Of a DNA stretch of 64,000 bases, positions 46,253 to 59,540 are shown one piece after another. The notes beneath the pieces were generated by a model. It worked only from the letters and a program-made list of their open reading frames with translations, did no database searches and was not told the DNA's origin. Numbering within the stretch: position 1 is the first letter of the stretch; each line of letters opens with the position of its first letter. Made by a program: the position numbers and the translations under genes. Origin of the DNA: Lamellibrachia columna (lineage: Eukaryota; Annelida; Polychaeta; Sabellida; Siboglinidae); assembly GCA_963662155.1 (NCBI GenBank), contig OY759265.1:13373929-13437928 (forward strand). Reading direction: 5' to 3'.

Positions 46253-47170
46253 CACCAATACATAATTCTATACAGTTTTTGGACTGCCCCAACCAGATCC
46301 ATATGGTGATGTATATCATTTATCTTTATGTCCAGAAAAAAGTCTTTAGTTTGTTTTTTCTCCAATGACCAATTTGTCGACACAAACAGCATTCACTTAT
46401 TTCAGTCAGTCACTGCACTTCTTAGAAATACGACTTTGTCACTCCGCTGTTCAGAAATTTGACTAAAATAAGTTGATTGTGTCTAAGACATGACTAATGA
46501 TGTAGCTGACAATGACTACTGACAGTGTTTGTTTTAACCCAACAGGAAACTTAACCCCCAAACTGTTGACCCAATCTAACAGGCTCTGTTTCGAATGGTT
46601 AATCAGTGTGACCTGTGGGGTAAGGTAATTTGATGGCCCTCAACCAGGAACTGTGACCATTCAGCCACCCACCACCTGTTGAGTCAGAGAGAGCTACAAG
46701 AAGTCTTTCTATCAACGCAGTCGTCATTGTGTGCTGTGTAACCAGTGTGAACTGATCTGTTAATTTGTTTACTCGTGTGTAACTTGTGCTTGAGTCAGTC
46801 TTCTGTGGAATACTCAGCATTGTATGTGGCAGTGAAAAAGTGTTCTAAGCAATTTTGATGTTCATAAATAACACTCAGAGAGAGGACTATGCAAAGGAAT
46901 CACCTAACAGCCAGGTAGAAATTTTTTTCTGACAGGGTTTTGGTTATGGAATATGTAAACCCATTGATTACTTGCTGGATTGAATCTTCAAGTGGGTAAC
47001 TCCGAGCAGTTTCAGTTTGTAAGTTTTTAGTGTAAATAATGTGTGTTATTATTGGTATGACATAGTGATAAATATTGAAACAATGTTCTTTTTATTCCAC
47101 ATTATGGAAGAGACAAGTGCAGGGTTCGTAGTCTGATCATTTTTATTTTAAAATCAAACTATATTGGAAA
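46243..47170 (+). repeat. Segmental duplication, copy 1
   Basis: Direct repeat of 47541-48590 at high identity by eye, from CCAACCCACCAATAC to CAAACTATATTGGAAA. It lacks about 100 bp that copy 2 carries after the GGAACTGTG block. Confidence 0.9.
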
Positions 47171-47396
47171 CAGAAACAGAAACACTATCAACTGTTTGCT
47201 TAATTGTGTGGACTCCCATGATGCCACAGTTATCTGTCTAGATAAGTTATCACTTTCGGAAAAGGTAATTGGATAATTGGCTATGCATCCAAAAAGAAGG
47301 CGGTGCACTGGTTTGAATGTGTATCTTCATTCACAGTTCCATCGTCTTGCATAATGGTAAAAATGCATTACAGATAATAGATTATGGGAATATAAG

Positions 47397-47607
47397 GGGT
47401 CATCATATAAGTTCTCGAAGTCCAAAAACGTATAGTGGTTAATATTGGTTCCGACCACCCCAATATGTGGTGTGGTACATAAGATAACGTGCATATTGCC
47501 AAGCAAAGAGCATTCGTTTGTCCTGCGAAACGTGATGACGACCAACCCACCACCCACCAATACGTAATGCTATACAGTTTTTGGACTTTCAGAACTTATG
47601 TGACCCC
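47397..47607. mobile_element. Inverted-repeat element at the copy 2 boundary
   Basis: Left end GGGGTCATCATATAAGTTCT (47397) and right end AGAACTTATGTGACCCC (to 47607) are near reverse complements, each followed inward by AGTCCAAAAAC and a GTATAG-like block. Only the right end lies in copy 2, and copy 1 has just a remnant of it. Confidence 0.65.
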
Positions 47608-48590
47608 AACCAGATCCAAATCATGGTTTATATCATTTATCTTTATGTCCAAAAGAAAGTCGTATTTAGTTTGTTTTTTCTCCAGTGACCAATTTGTCCA
47701 CCCAAACAGCATTCGCTTATTTCAGTCACTCACTGCACTTCTTAGAAATACGACTTTGTCACTCCGCTGTTCAGAAATTTGACTAAAATAAGTTGATTGT
47801 GCCTAAGACATGACTGATGATGTTGCTGACAATGACTACTGACAGTGTTAGTTTTAACCCAACAGGAAACATAACCCCCAAACTGTTGACCCAATCTAAC
47901 AGGCTCTGTTTCAAATGGTTACTCAGTGTGACCTGTGGGGTAAGGTAATTTGATGGCCCTCAACCAGGAACTGTGTTTAAGGGTCCACTGGATTAGTCAT
48001 AGTAACTGTGACTATTGTGTTGATCAGGAGTTTAGATAACCAGTTGGTGAGGGTTACGTTATTAACCAGATGTGGTTATGACCATTCAGCCACCCACCTC
48101 CCGTTGAGTCAGAGAGAGCTACAAGAAGTCTTTCTGTCAAAGCAGTCGTCATTGTGTGCTGTGTAACCAGTGTGAACTGATCTGTTAATTTGTTTACTCG
48201 TGTAGAGCTTGAGTCAGGCTTCCATGGAATACTGAGCATTGTATGTGGCAGTGAAAAAGTGTTCTAAGCAATTTTGATGTTGATAAATAACACTCGGAGG
48301 ACTATGTGAAGGAATCACCTAACAGCCAGGTAGACATGTAAGTACATTTTTTTTCTGACAGGGTTTTGGTTATGGAATATGTAAATGCACTGTTTACTTG
48401 CTGGAGTGAATCTTGAAGTGGGTAACTCCGAGCAGTTTGTAAGTTTTTAGTGTAAATAATGTGTGTTACTATTGGGATGACAAAGTGATAAATATTGAAA
48501 CAATGTTCTTTTTATTCCACATTATGGAAGAGATAAGTGCAGGGTTCGTAGTCTGATCATTTTTATTTTAAAATCAAACTATATTGGAAA
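47541..48590 (+). repeat. Segmental duplication, copy 2
   Basis: Second copy of the 46243-47170 segment, 370 bp downstream of it. It has an extra block at about 47976-48080 (GGTCCACTGGATTAGTCATA onwards) relative to copy 1. Confidence 0.9.
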
Positions 48591-49064
48591 TTATTGAGAG
48601 CTGTTCATGAATGCACTGAGGTAACAATCAAATTATATAAAAAGTGTGTGGTTTAGGATTAAAAACAGAGGTGAAAACCGTGTATGGGTGTGTGGTGTTG
48701 GTGGTGTCGGTGGTGGGCTTGCTATGCTGGAGGGGCTAGACTTCAGTTTGTTGACCTCATCAGTTCAGGTTTAATGCAGTTCTTGTGTAAAAGTGATATA
48801 CATTTGCTGGATTCAGTCATTTGTTATGTTTATTCATGCTGTTGGTGTTTTTGATTAGGACATCTTTGCCATCTAACATGGCAATGGTGTGTCGTGGGGC
48901 AAACTTGGAAGACACTAGTGTTTCTATGGTTACTGCTCTGACACAGACCTGTAAACACATTAACATTTTTACAATTTTGACGTATTTTTTATTGTAGTGC
49001 ATTTGTGACAGAATTTAGAGGTACAAAGTCTGATAGTTTTCATTGTAAAATCATTTGATATAGT

Positions 49065-49155
49065 ATACGCTATGATATAGTATACACTATGATATAGTAT
49101 ACACCATGATATAGTATATTATGATGTAGTATACACTATTATATAGTATACACAC
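49065..49155 (+). repeat. 17-bp AT-rich repeat
   Basis: Five to six copies of ATGATATAGTATACACT; each unit contains the palindrome AGTATACT or a near form. Confidence 0.85.
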
Positions 49156-50904
49156 TGTGTGTTCTAATATCTTGACCGTGCAAATGTGTTTTATTGAACC
49201 ACAGTTTTTTATATTATTTCAGTTAATTTGACTGTTATCTGTTTAATTTGAATGTTTCTTGTGCTCATTTGCTATTCCAAATACCTGAGGCAATACAGCA
49301 CAATTCCCTCCAACTGGGTATATTTTCTGTTGATAATATTTCCTCATTTCACCAGTGGCTTCCATCTACATCGACCCTGGGGAATAGTCTCTGAATACTC
49401 CAGAAAGTTTGTGTAACTTGAATCATTTCCCAACATTGCCACTTATGTAACTTTTAGCCAGTCGGTCGGTTCATGGCAGCAGCCGGTCAGGTGGGATACT
49501 GAAAAAACGCATTTTGATGATATGCTCAAGTTACAGACTGATTTGCAGAAATGATATTCAAATTGTCATGGATGTGAAATATTGTCTTATGAATACCAAA
49601 TCTTTCACAGATTTATTATTTAGGAAAAATAAAGCAAAATACGACATTGCTGAATATGAATTGTTAAAACAGGCGTGAATGGTTCGTAGCCAAGAATAAG
49701 TAGCCAGGATGTTGGTAAAAAAAATCCTGGAAAATGATCTCATTGAGGATAGAACTGGGACAAAGTTCAGTTCTATGTTTGTTTGGGTGGATCAAAAAGG
49801 TTCCTATATAGCATGTTGTGGTATGCTCATTTCCTGGACAAACTTAGGGTAGGAATACACTGTACCAGTAATCAGATATCACCACAGGTTTACAAAGATG
49901 CCTGAGATATTTGCCCTTAATCAGACAACTAATCCAGAGAAGTGTGGACATACTAAGGGTCACCCCTGTAGTAGAAAGGTCACAGTGCCTTGCCTCATCC
50001 ACTGACTGGCTTTGTCCATGAAACTGGATCCCCTAAATCACTCTGATGGAGGCTCTCTTGTAAATATTTATTTTGTTTCATTAGGTGCCAGCTGCCATTC
50101 CTGATGTGGTTTACCACCGCTCAGACAGGATGGTTCTGTATGACAGGGTCTGGGTGAGAATCTCCACTGGGATGGGAGAGAGGGTATTATGATTACACAG
50201 TGGGTGTTAGACATGTACTGATTGAATTCTTAGGGGTACTTACTGGCCACCCCACTGGGGTCACTTCCCTTGCATTCTGGAGGTAGGATGGGTCTTTGTG
50301 AGATATTTGTACTCGCTGTAACCAGTTTGTTCGGTGGTCTGAAGTCTGTTCTTCCTCATAGTTCCCTTTGGAAAGGTGTAAGGTGTAAGGCCGAGTAGTT
50401 TTTGTACCGCTGCACTGCCCCCGGCTGTCCTTTTCTACTGCTCCCTATCGACAGCTTCCCCCCTTCACTTTTCCTCCTCCTTCTCCTTTCTCTCATTCAT
50501 CTGCTCTGAAGTCTGTGTGTTTACGTGTTTCATTGTGTCCAGGTAGGTAGGCAGCTGTCATGATTCAAACAGGGCACTTTCTTTGTACAGCGCTGCAGCT
50601 GTTTTTACCAGCTAGTTTTTGAGGTCAGTGTTATTTCTCCACCATTTTGACAGATCTATGTGTTATAGCGCTTGCTTACCCCAGGGATGGGAGAAGTAGT
50701 CCAGCTGAATTCTATCCATATTGTGTTTTGTGAGTGTATCTTTTGTTATTAAGATCAGTGCAGAAAAGTTATGTTAAACATGTCAGTAGAAAATTGTTAG
50801 CAATATAACTGTGTGTTGGTTACATCTGCACCAGTTAACTTGTGGATATATTAATGGATTGACTTGATACAATTGTAAATAGGTACATGCATTGTTAATC
50901 TGTG

Positions 50905-50930
50905 GACAGACAGACAGATACACACACACA

Positions 50931-50982
<52 letters not shown>

Positions 50983-50993
50983 GACAGACAGAC
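50905..50993. repeat. (CAGA)/(CACG)n compound microsatellite
   Basis: CAGA, CA and GCAC units in series. Confidence 0.96.
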
Positions 50994-53900
50994 ATGTTTA
51001 ATTACATGTTTATTGACAATAATATTTACATTGTCTCTCTTAAATCCACTATTGATCTTCTCATTTATGGTACTGTTTGCCATTGTTCTAATCAGCCAAC
51101 TACAATGCCACCCACAGTGGGCCATAAACAAACCACACATGTAGGCACAGAGCGCCTGCAGCTAACATCTGTTAACATGTTTGTTCAGTAAATCATGTGG
51201 ACTTGTCGAACAAACATCTCGCTGTGCCTCAAAAATTAACCAAACATTGGTCGTTTTTACATGCATCTGAAGTCTGGGAAACCTTTGGGACTGAAGCAAT
51301 CATCTCTCCATTATCATATCACAATGGTCGCCTAAACAACTGATTGATCTCACAGAAAATCCATGATTGAAATTTTGCTTAATGATGGCACGATCACTGG
51401 TGGTTCTTTGTTGGTAAACCCGACGAGACTGGGTAGGCTTGACTAATCATTGTTTTCATTTTACACAAATGCTCTATTGTTTCGGCAACATGATATTCTG
51501 CGGTTTAGTGAAGCCAACGTTGGCGTTCTTTTTGTGCAGTCAATATAAGTTGATGACTTGGTAATCTTCACGTGTAATCTAAGACATGGTTCGTGTTGGG
51601 GTAAAGATGGTAGTGTCCGGTTAGACACTGTTTACTTTCACCATTCACGGTGGCCACATAATGTGTTCGTGTCACATTACTGTGTCAGAGTCACGTCTAT
51701 TGATTGGTAACCTGAGCCTTGCGGTGGACTGGAAAAGATAGACACAAAAACCACAGAGCAGGGCCAGAGACCTGGTTGAACTTAGGTCATGAGGGTGTGG
51801 GAGATTCTGACGCTTTTATCAGGGTTTTGTCTAGACAATCTGTAGTATTAAAGTAGCATCTTTTTACATCCTGTGGCAATTGTATACTTCTTTAAGATGT
51901 GACAGCAATTTGTCAGGCAGAAGGTATTATACTATTAATAATGGCTGGCTCACAGTAGGAATAACATGCAGCACATGTAGAAAGTAAAAGCGTCAGTGCG
52001 GAATGAAATGTGTAGGCATGGAACAGTCAGTGCACGTTCGTGAAGACATCGGAGAAGCCATGTTAAAGAACCAACATGCTGGTTTTGACAGTGATTTGTT
52101 TTGCAAACAGCAGCATTTTTTGTAAAGGCACTAAATTTTACACTACAAAAAGAGATATCGTTGCCTAGCAACCAATCAACAGATCAACGTGTTTGACTGC
52201 CAGTTCCATCAAGGGGTGATAGACCTTGTTTTTCGCTTCAGCAGCTAAGGGGTAGATACTATTAATAAACCATGCAATTGGCCATTTTAAGCTCATGTCA
52301 ATCGAATTGATTGCCAAGTCAAAGACACCTTAAGCTGCCTCCGTTGCTGTGAAGCCTCGTATTTAGACGTGGAACTGCTGTGTCGCCATCAGATAAGATC
52401 CTAACATTTTTCTGAAATGTTGAATTTGAAGCAAATGAGTGGAAATAACCAACTAAACCCAGACTGTGCATTATTTACTTAAACGTAGCTGTTTCACTCC
52501 CTGGCGAGCACACACCAGTAATGACTCCTTTCCACCAGACGTTGTTCTGGGCTTCTTTTTCCAGTTATTGTTTCCATCTACATCCTGCCATGATATGATG
52601 CAGAAACATTTTGACATTAATCGCCATGTGTGGCAGAAAAGAACATAAAATGTATTGCCATATCTGGCACAGGCTGTCTGTTGCCCTCTGTATTATTGCG
52701 TGGCAGTTGAACAAACAATGGAATTACTGGGGTATTTTTATTTTAAATTATACTTGTAAATTTTTAACAACTACACAACTGTATCTCTGAGTGTCTTTCT
52801 TTTTTCAATTTTTTTTATTACTGCATTACTGGAAATTACTGGCAGAGGAGTTGTCAGATGCAAATACCAGTTGGTACTTGGTCAGTTTTTGGTACAAGGA
52901 GAAACCTCAAAAAGTGAATTTGTGTCTGCATTTACGCTGAACATGTTTGTCTAAATTTGACAATTTCCAAATAATAAAAAAATACTGAACAGTTATGTAC
53001 TACTTTAGAACTGGCATATACCAAAATTACACTGAACATCTTTACAAGCCATGCATGGGTAATGTTTTTGTGCCTTCGATGCTTTCAGCACTGTTGATAA
53101 TATAATAGAAAAATCAATCTTCCTGCATTATTTATGTCTGCAATTGATTGTAAGAACGCTGTTCCATTTACACATAAAAAATGCAGAAAATAAATTAAAA
53201 AATGTAAATATAGACTGATAAGCTTAAATTAAGATACACTATTTCAGCTGCTTTTGAAAGGCTTTATTTCCTATATATTTGGTTAAAATCAATGTAGTAA
53301 GATAGTGCTAAGTGAAATGGGAATACCTAGATAATCTAAATAAGATCAAGATGCTTTCAAATGGGCCTGTGCCTTTTATAAATGGGAAATCTGCAGATGA
53401 AGATTGGTGTATTCTGCCTCACAGCCTCTATCAGGCAAGTGAAAAGCTTTCAAGGCGTGAACAGCAGCAATGTGTTAAATTAACAATCAGTCATTGCTGT
53501 CCAAGGAATAGACACATTGCTGCAAAATACTGCCTTGCATATGACGGCTTACCCCGAATCATATCCAACCTGTCAATATGTAGACAATTTATGGCTTTGT
53601 TTTCGCTTGTCGGTAAGCTGGCAGAATTCTGTTTAAGCCTCCAGCTATTTGTCCCTGGCTGTCAGAACTAATGTGTAATTGCTGTGCCCTTGAGGGACCA
53701 AAGAACTGGAAAACTATCTGTGTAGATGCTTCATTGTAGTGGCTTTGTCTGATTCATCATCATTATATCAAGATCAGTAATTATAAGGCTTTCCATTACT
53801 GGTCTATCTTTGCTTTCCTTATAATTATTAAGCGCATTTGTTATTACTAGCATGTGGTAGTGAAAACCTGTGTGCTTATGAATTAGTAATGATCAAATCG

Positions 53901-55726
53901 TTTTGTTTATTATCAAATGGTGAAAATCTGCCCTTTGGTTGATGGACTATCAAATGGGGGTTAATTTACTTCCGCCTGACTAGATCTAGATGAATTCAGA
54001 ATCATATATGCCAAATAAACTTGAACTTTATATTTCAAATAATTGTTACCAACAATAGAAAATGTCTTCTTCAAAGATGCTCTGTCACGGAGATTTGTTG
54101 ATATCTTAAATAATCTGTTGGATTAATGTGTTTGATGGTGTTACTAGCCTGGTTATTTGACCACAGATGTCCACTTCATTGGGGGATGATTTTGAGGAAA
54201 GTGAATCGTTCATATGTCTACACCATGTCAGATGAGACATGTAACCATGGTGACGACAGCTGGAACAGCCTTATATTGTAGATGTGTGTGTATGTGCATG
54301 CATGTGTGTGCATGTGTGCATAAGTTTGGCCTTGTGCATTTTTGCAATCTGTTGGCAATAGAGCCTACCCAGATTTTTGATGGAAGTACAACACATACTT
54401 CGCACGAATCTTTTGTCGTACGATCAAACAATCGTGTATCTATGCCAATGCATGGTCAATTGCGTTCAAAGTTATTCAAACGTCAGATCAGCAGATTTTT
54501 CCATTCTGGTGCTAGCGTTGTGATTTCTGTTTAATATCGGTAAGCGTTATTGTTGGTATGTTGTTTTCTTTGCTGAAACTAATTCTTTCCGCCGTAATTT
54601 TAAGCACACATTGTACTTTCGTCGACAAACCACGTATTGCGTTTATACATGGATGCCATCTAACGATCAAAAACTTGACATTCCAGGTAACGACTGGCTG
54701 AATCACACAAACATTTAAGCATGTGTTTGTGTAGTAATTAGTAACATTTTGTAATATCGAGACATATATATATACCCAGCATTATTAGCATAAAATCCAC
54801 TTAGATATTATTAATCATAGACTGGTCACATGTCATTTAAATTAGGCTCTGCCTCTGTAAGAAAATATTACCTGTGTATATCCTCACAGAGTCCATTTGT
54901 GCCTTCCTAGGAGTACTCAAACAATTATCTTCTATAACGTAATAATTATATTCCCATTGTTCAGTTGTGTATCGAGAGGTTGGAATTACCCAGGGATAAT
55001 TTGTGAAACATTAATGTCTGATTCCTATCCCAAGGAATGACATTATTATATTGCACAAGCCCCAAAGGTGTGATGAAAATATCATAACCACAGAATCATT
55101 TATTCCGCCGGTGTCTCATTCATGTCAAAGTATTTCAAGACATAGTGGCATGGTTGTACAGCACTACTGACAAGCCTCCACTAGTGTTTATATCAGCACT
55201 GAAGGTTTCCCATGGATTACTACTCATTTTCATTTTATGGCTTGGCAGGGTAATGCAGTTTGCAGATTTTGTGTGAAGTGGTTTGTCCAGTAATCTTTGA
55301 CGGGCACATTGTGCAATACTTTGTATATTTATGTAAGACAGTGGTGAATGATCTCTCAGGAGGGTGATGTGAATTCCAGTGCAAACTCCATATACTTTAG
55401 AAATAAATCTGCATTTTGTATCTGGTGAAAACACCATCATCCAACCATTTTTATTCATGAATCAACAAATTGTGCATTCCATTTTTAAGCCACATTACCA
55501 GATGTTGGCTTACTCCCATCAGAGAGAGGGTGTAAAACTATCAATGGGATCAGAATGTTTTGTCTGTAAGTGTGGATTTGTCCTGCTGTGTACTGATTTG
55601 ATGACAGATGGCTGGGCTGACCTTGTCAAGCATGTGACACAGACAAGCTGTGACATCATTAGTAGTTGAAGCAGAGGAGCTGTTTGACCTGTTTTTTAAC
55701 AGTTATGGGAAGGAGACTGCAGTAGA

Positions 55727-55987
55727 GAAAATTATGATTAGTTTAACGAGGCATCACAAGAACATCTGTTAACTGCAACATAACAGACTTTCCAATTAAA
55801 GTCGATGAGTAATTTTAAAATGCATGAACATGCATGAATGCATGCATATATGTGCGCACGCATGAAAATGTACAGTATAAATAAAGCTTTTCTAGTCATC
55901 GTCACCATGGAAACTGTCCCATCTGGTGCAATGCATGGACAAATGAGCAATCCACTTTCCTGAGTAATTTCTACCATTCAACAGCTG
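55727..55987 (+). repeat. Dispersed repeat, copy 1 of 2
   Basis: About 260 bp matching 59153-59408: shared blocks ATTAGTTTAA, CATCACAAGAAC, ATGAGTAATT, AATGCATG and CATCGTCACCATGGAAA, plus an ACTTTCCTG end. Function unknown; probably an unclassified transposable element. Confidence 0.75.
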
Positions 55988-56089
55988 TTTGGAATATTGC
56001 ATGCACGATAATGAATTAATGTAAATAACATGGTGAAGTATACTTGATGAGGGACCTCTTCTTTACTTTAATATGAAGTAGTTTGTGAC

Positions 56090-56090
<1 letters not shown>

Positions 56091-56134
<44 letters not shown>
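56091..56134. repeat. (CTGT)n microsatellite
   Basis: Eleven CTGT units. Confidence 0.97.
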
Positions 56135-56871
56135 TCCATCATATCTCTGTCAGTTTCACATGTCTTGGACTGAAATTTTGTAGGCATGCCTGGGGGGCCA
56201 TGGGGATGGTCCGTACATTAAAAGTAATGTTCAAAATTCCCCCCGGGGTGGACATATTAAGAAGGAACCTATGTGGATGTTTGACGTAAATTATGTAACT
56301 CGGTACAATAGTTACATACAATTGTTAGCACAGCTGTGTGTGTTTCTACCAATGTCACGTGATCTACATCAAACGTCCACCGAACACTTCGTGAAACCAG
56401 CAGTTGTACGTGATTTTTAGGGCGTAAAGTTGTCGTTGCCCTACCAACATTTTACTGGGTAGTACAATCAGGACTCATAAATAAACTCTTGCTATGGTTG
56501 CCATATTGTCCCGTGCAATGTCAGACAACTCGGCTACTTTAATAATCAAGTATTCGTTGTCTTACAAAGGATTAGTAGGAAATGTTTTGTATATGACCTC
56601 TGAGTTTCATAGACCACCAAGAATGGTTTCAACTTTCTATAGAATAACGGCTCAAGAATTGCTGGCTGGTAGAAGAAAGGGTTTTTAAAGGGGGTCCACT
56701 GTGGGGGGCAACAAACCATGATACACAAATCAAAACTCAAGATCTTATTTCACTATATCTGATGTTATCATAGTGGTATCGTGTATCATTAGTCTGGGTT
56801 TAGCTGTCTTAAAATTGCCCTGGCTTTTTACTTGAAAGTAATTTTGTAGGTAATGCAGGTGTACGCACTTG

Positions 56872-56923
56872 TGTTGAGGTATACCCTGGAGGAAACATGT
56901 TGAGGTATACCCTGGAGGAAACG
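56872..56923 (+). repeat. 26-bp tandem duplication
   Basis: TGTTGAGGTATACCCTGGAG starts at 56872 and again at 56898. Confidence 0.9.
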
Positions 56924-57750
56924 GTTGGAAACCACCATATGTTAGCAAATACATGTTTGCTGTGACAACCTTTTGCTAAGCTGTTCAGTACATTGATTTA
57001 GCACAAGGCAATGTTGTTTTATTTTACCAGATGTGCTTGATACAGTCTGTACTTTCAGTGCTGTTTGGGGCTGTTCTTGATTTATGGTATCTTTTTATTG
57101 TGATGCAAGGCCAGGTCACCTTATGGTGCATATGTGTGTGGCTGTGTATGGCTGTGTGGCTGTCACTTCACCTTCCCTGATTCATTCACACAGTGGTTCT
57201 ATTGTGCCGGGTAATTTATTCAAGATGTTTTTGTGCAGCTCAAACGATAACATCATAGTCAACAGTGGAGGACATTAACCTGTAAATTTGTTACCAAAAT
57301 TTTTTACCGTGATTAAAGTGCACTTTCTATGTTAATTGTCAGGTGTGAAATATGGTGAGTAAACTGTAAGATATTCATACATCTTTGTTGATGGAGAGGC
57401 CCAGGATAGAGCCAGATCTGTTGCAATGTTTTGATGATACAGTGTGGGAATAACTGGACAAATTGGCAAAACTTCATGAGACATTATATTTATTTTAATT
57501 ATATAATGCAATATATTGATTACTAATTATGTATCATGTGCAGTGTTTTTAAGGATCAGGAATTTGACTGTGTTAAAAACCTTAAAGGTTAACTGATCAT
57601 GTGAAAGACTAAACTAATTTTGTCATTAATTTCATTATCCTACTGTTGCTGGATCTTTGCAAAATAGTGTGTTATATCACATGACTGCTGTCCCATTCAC
57701 AACAATTTGTCTGGTTGCTATTTCTAACTGTAAACCTGTTTCTGCTTCAG

Positions 57751-57821
57751 AAAGTAAAACACGAACCTGGCAGTGTGAGCTGCTGTAAAACACGAATCTG
57801 GCCTCGTCAGCATACAGCAAC
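57751..57821 (+). other. LHFPL2 5' UTR segment of exon 2
   Basis: Starts after the acceptor TTCTGCTTCAG (57740-57750) and reaches the ATG at 57822; no upstream ATG lies in it. It contains a small duplication (GTAAAACACGAA twice). Confidence 0.65.
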
Positions 57822-58368
57822 ATGTCTCAGGTGCCAGACTTCTGGGCTCACTCCGACGGGACCAAGTACCAGTCGTCTAGCAGCTACAAATCAACACCAC
57901 AACGACAACAACAGAGTAAAGGCAGCTGTTGTTATGTCATAGTCACATGTTGTTCCATGTTGTGGACGTTACTCACGATCATCACCTCATTGGTCGTCGT
58001 CACATCGGTGGTGTCCCCCCAGTGGCTGATTGGGAAACCACGTGTTTTCGGACTGCGATCAGAACGACGGAACATTACGATGGAGCAAAATCGCCCAACG
58101 TACACGCCAACGATTGGAATATTCAACCGGTGCACGCGACTGCACAGATTCGGGGATTTCCAGGCGGACAGTTGCGCCACTTATGTGACAGGATTTAACA
58201 TGCCGTCGGATGAGTTTCCGGACATGTGGAAGTCGGCACTGATATTCTTCGGTGTCGCGATCGTGTTGCTTGCGCTCACCAACCTCATGGCCGTGTTTAG
58301 TCTGTGTGTTCAGTCCGTGTTCAGGAAAAGCATCTTCACCGTGGCTGGACTCATACAGAGCATTGCAG
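57822..58368 (+). CDS. LHFPL2: LHFPL2 orthologue, first coding exon
   Basis: Encodes residues 1-182 and one base of Gly183 of a four-helix membrane protein of the LHFP-like tetraspan family, distant relatives of claudins. Human LHFPL2 localises to membranes and acts in reproductive-tract development in mouse; the molecular role is unclear. Visible are a cytosolic N-terminus of about 35 residues longer than in vertebrates, a CCYVIVTCCSMLWTLL lead into TM1 (about 45-66), then PQWLIGK. The first extracellular loop has cysteines at 104 and 118 and an NIT glycosylation sequon at 84. TM2 (139-163) follows, then the start of TM3. Donor ATTGCAG|GTTAGT, phase 1. The ATG is the first in frame after the acceptor. 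Confidence 0.92.
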
Positions 58369-58392
58369 GTTAGTCCTGGGTTTCAGGTATTG

Positions 58393-58450
58393 TGATCATG
58401 TGGTTAGAACGCTGGTCTCTCAATTGAGATACAGCGCTATATAAGAATAT
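58393..58450 (+). repeat. SINE fragment, head joined to tail
   Basis: ATGTGGTTAGAACGCTGGTC resembles a tRNA A-box region and runs directly into ACAGCGCTATATAAGAATAT, a SINE-type tail. The body is missing. It lies just inside LHFPL2 intron 2. Confidence 0.5.
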
Positions 58451-58539
58451 ACCTTCATTTATATGTGATAAATTTGTCATTAAACACAGTCTCTGTCACC
58501 ATTGATCAGGCTATGAAATATATCTACATCAAGCAGTCT

Positions 58540-58680
58540 TGAGTGTCGCAATCTATCAGGCTACGAAAATACCAACATGAAACGAAATCCGATTGGTTTC
58601 ATCCAAAGTTTTGTCTTGCATCAAAAATATTGGCGCTTTGACCGTTATAAGTTTGTCATTTTATTTTATGCATCAATGAA
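58540..58680 (+). repeat. Dispersed repeat, second family, copy 1
   Basis: Blocks TATCAGGCTACGAAAATA, AAATCCG, CTTTGACCGTTATAAG and TTGTCATTT recur in order at 63336-63473. Confidence 0.6.
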
Positions 58681-59152
58681 TATTTTGGAAAGCCTGAACA
58701 CTGGCTTCTCATCATATTTATTTATTAGTTGCTTATGTACACAGTACCTGCTGCCCCAGTGGATGCAGGTTAGTGAGATAGTTCAGGATGCTAACTTTTT
58801 AATTATTTAGGCTGTACTCTAGTGCAGACGTGCAAAGTTTTATTGTTGGTGCTGCTATAGCATGAGACCTGTGATAGATTGGGTGGAGGGAGACAACTGT
58901 CACAGCTTGTGTTGATGGCTCACTCTGTTGACACCAGTCACAGGAAACTGATGACACTATTAGCAACTTTGGGGACCATGTGTAAAATTGCATAAAGGCT
59001 TAAAAAACGACACTTGGTTTTCGTATTTATTCAGGTAGAGGAATTTTTTTTGTAATATAAATTTGTTATGTAATAAAGCAACATGTTAATCACAACTATG
59101 TAATTGGGGATGCAAAAGAACTGATGAAGATTGCATGCCCCCTCGACTTAGA

Positions 59153-59408
59153 GAAGAGGACGATTAGTTTAATGAGTCATCACAAGAACGCTGGTAACAC
59201 CGGCATAACAGTCTTGCCAGTTAAAGTGGATGAGTAATTAAAATGCATGCACACGCACGAATACATGCAATTGTGTGCACATGCGTGCACATATACAGTG
59301 TGATGCTTTTCTAATCATCGTCACCATGGAAATGGCGGTCTCATCTGGCATGATGCACGGATAAATGAACAATACACTTTCCTGGGAAATATCCACTATT
59401 CAACAGCA
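59153..59408 (+). repeat. Dispersed repeat, copy 2 of 2
   Basis: Counterpart of 55727-55987; placed in LHFPL2 intron 2 in the same orientation. Confidence 0.75.
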
Positions 59409-59540
59409 CATGTTGCTTACTCAACAGGCAATGTTAAAGTGGCCACGGGGTGGGGGGGTAATCTGATGACCCAGATGATGACATCATCATAACAGCAGAA
59501 AACCAGAAAACATAAGTGAAGCAGTAGAGCAAACTGTTTA

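Larger units (their letters stand above)
39729..57750 (+). other. LHFPL2 intron 1 (inferred, ~18 kb)
   Basis: No coding exon recognised in the interval. It holds the separately listed repeats (40358, 41146, 45855, 45982, 46243-48590, 49065, 50905, 55727, 56091, 56872) and otherwise AT-rich sequence. Diverged repeats also occur at 41935-42150 and 45045-45300 (sharing TCAGTCAAGAT, CAGTTT, GCATCA-GTTATC). Another pair is 41373-41467 and 42163-42270 (both with a TGTCTTG/TGTCTGG block and CACTTCCTTGTGC). Confidence 0.45.

Noticed and set aside
50783..51144. Cys/Val/Arg and His/Thr/Ala repeat frames
   Set aside because: Frames created by the CACG microsatellite.
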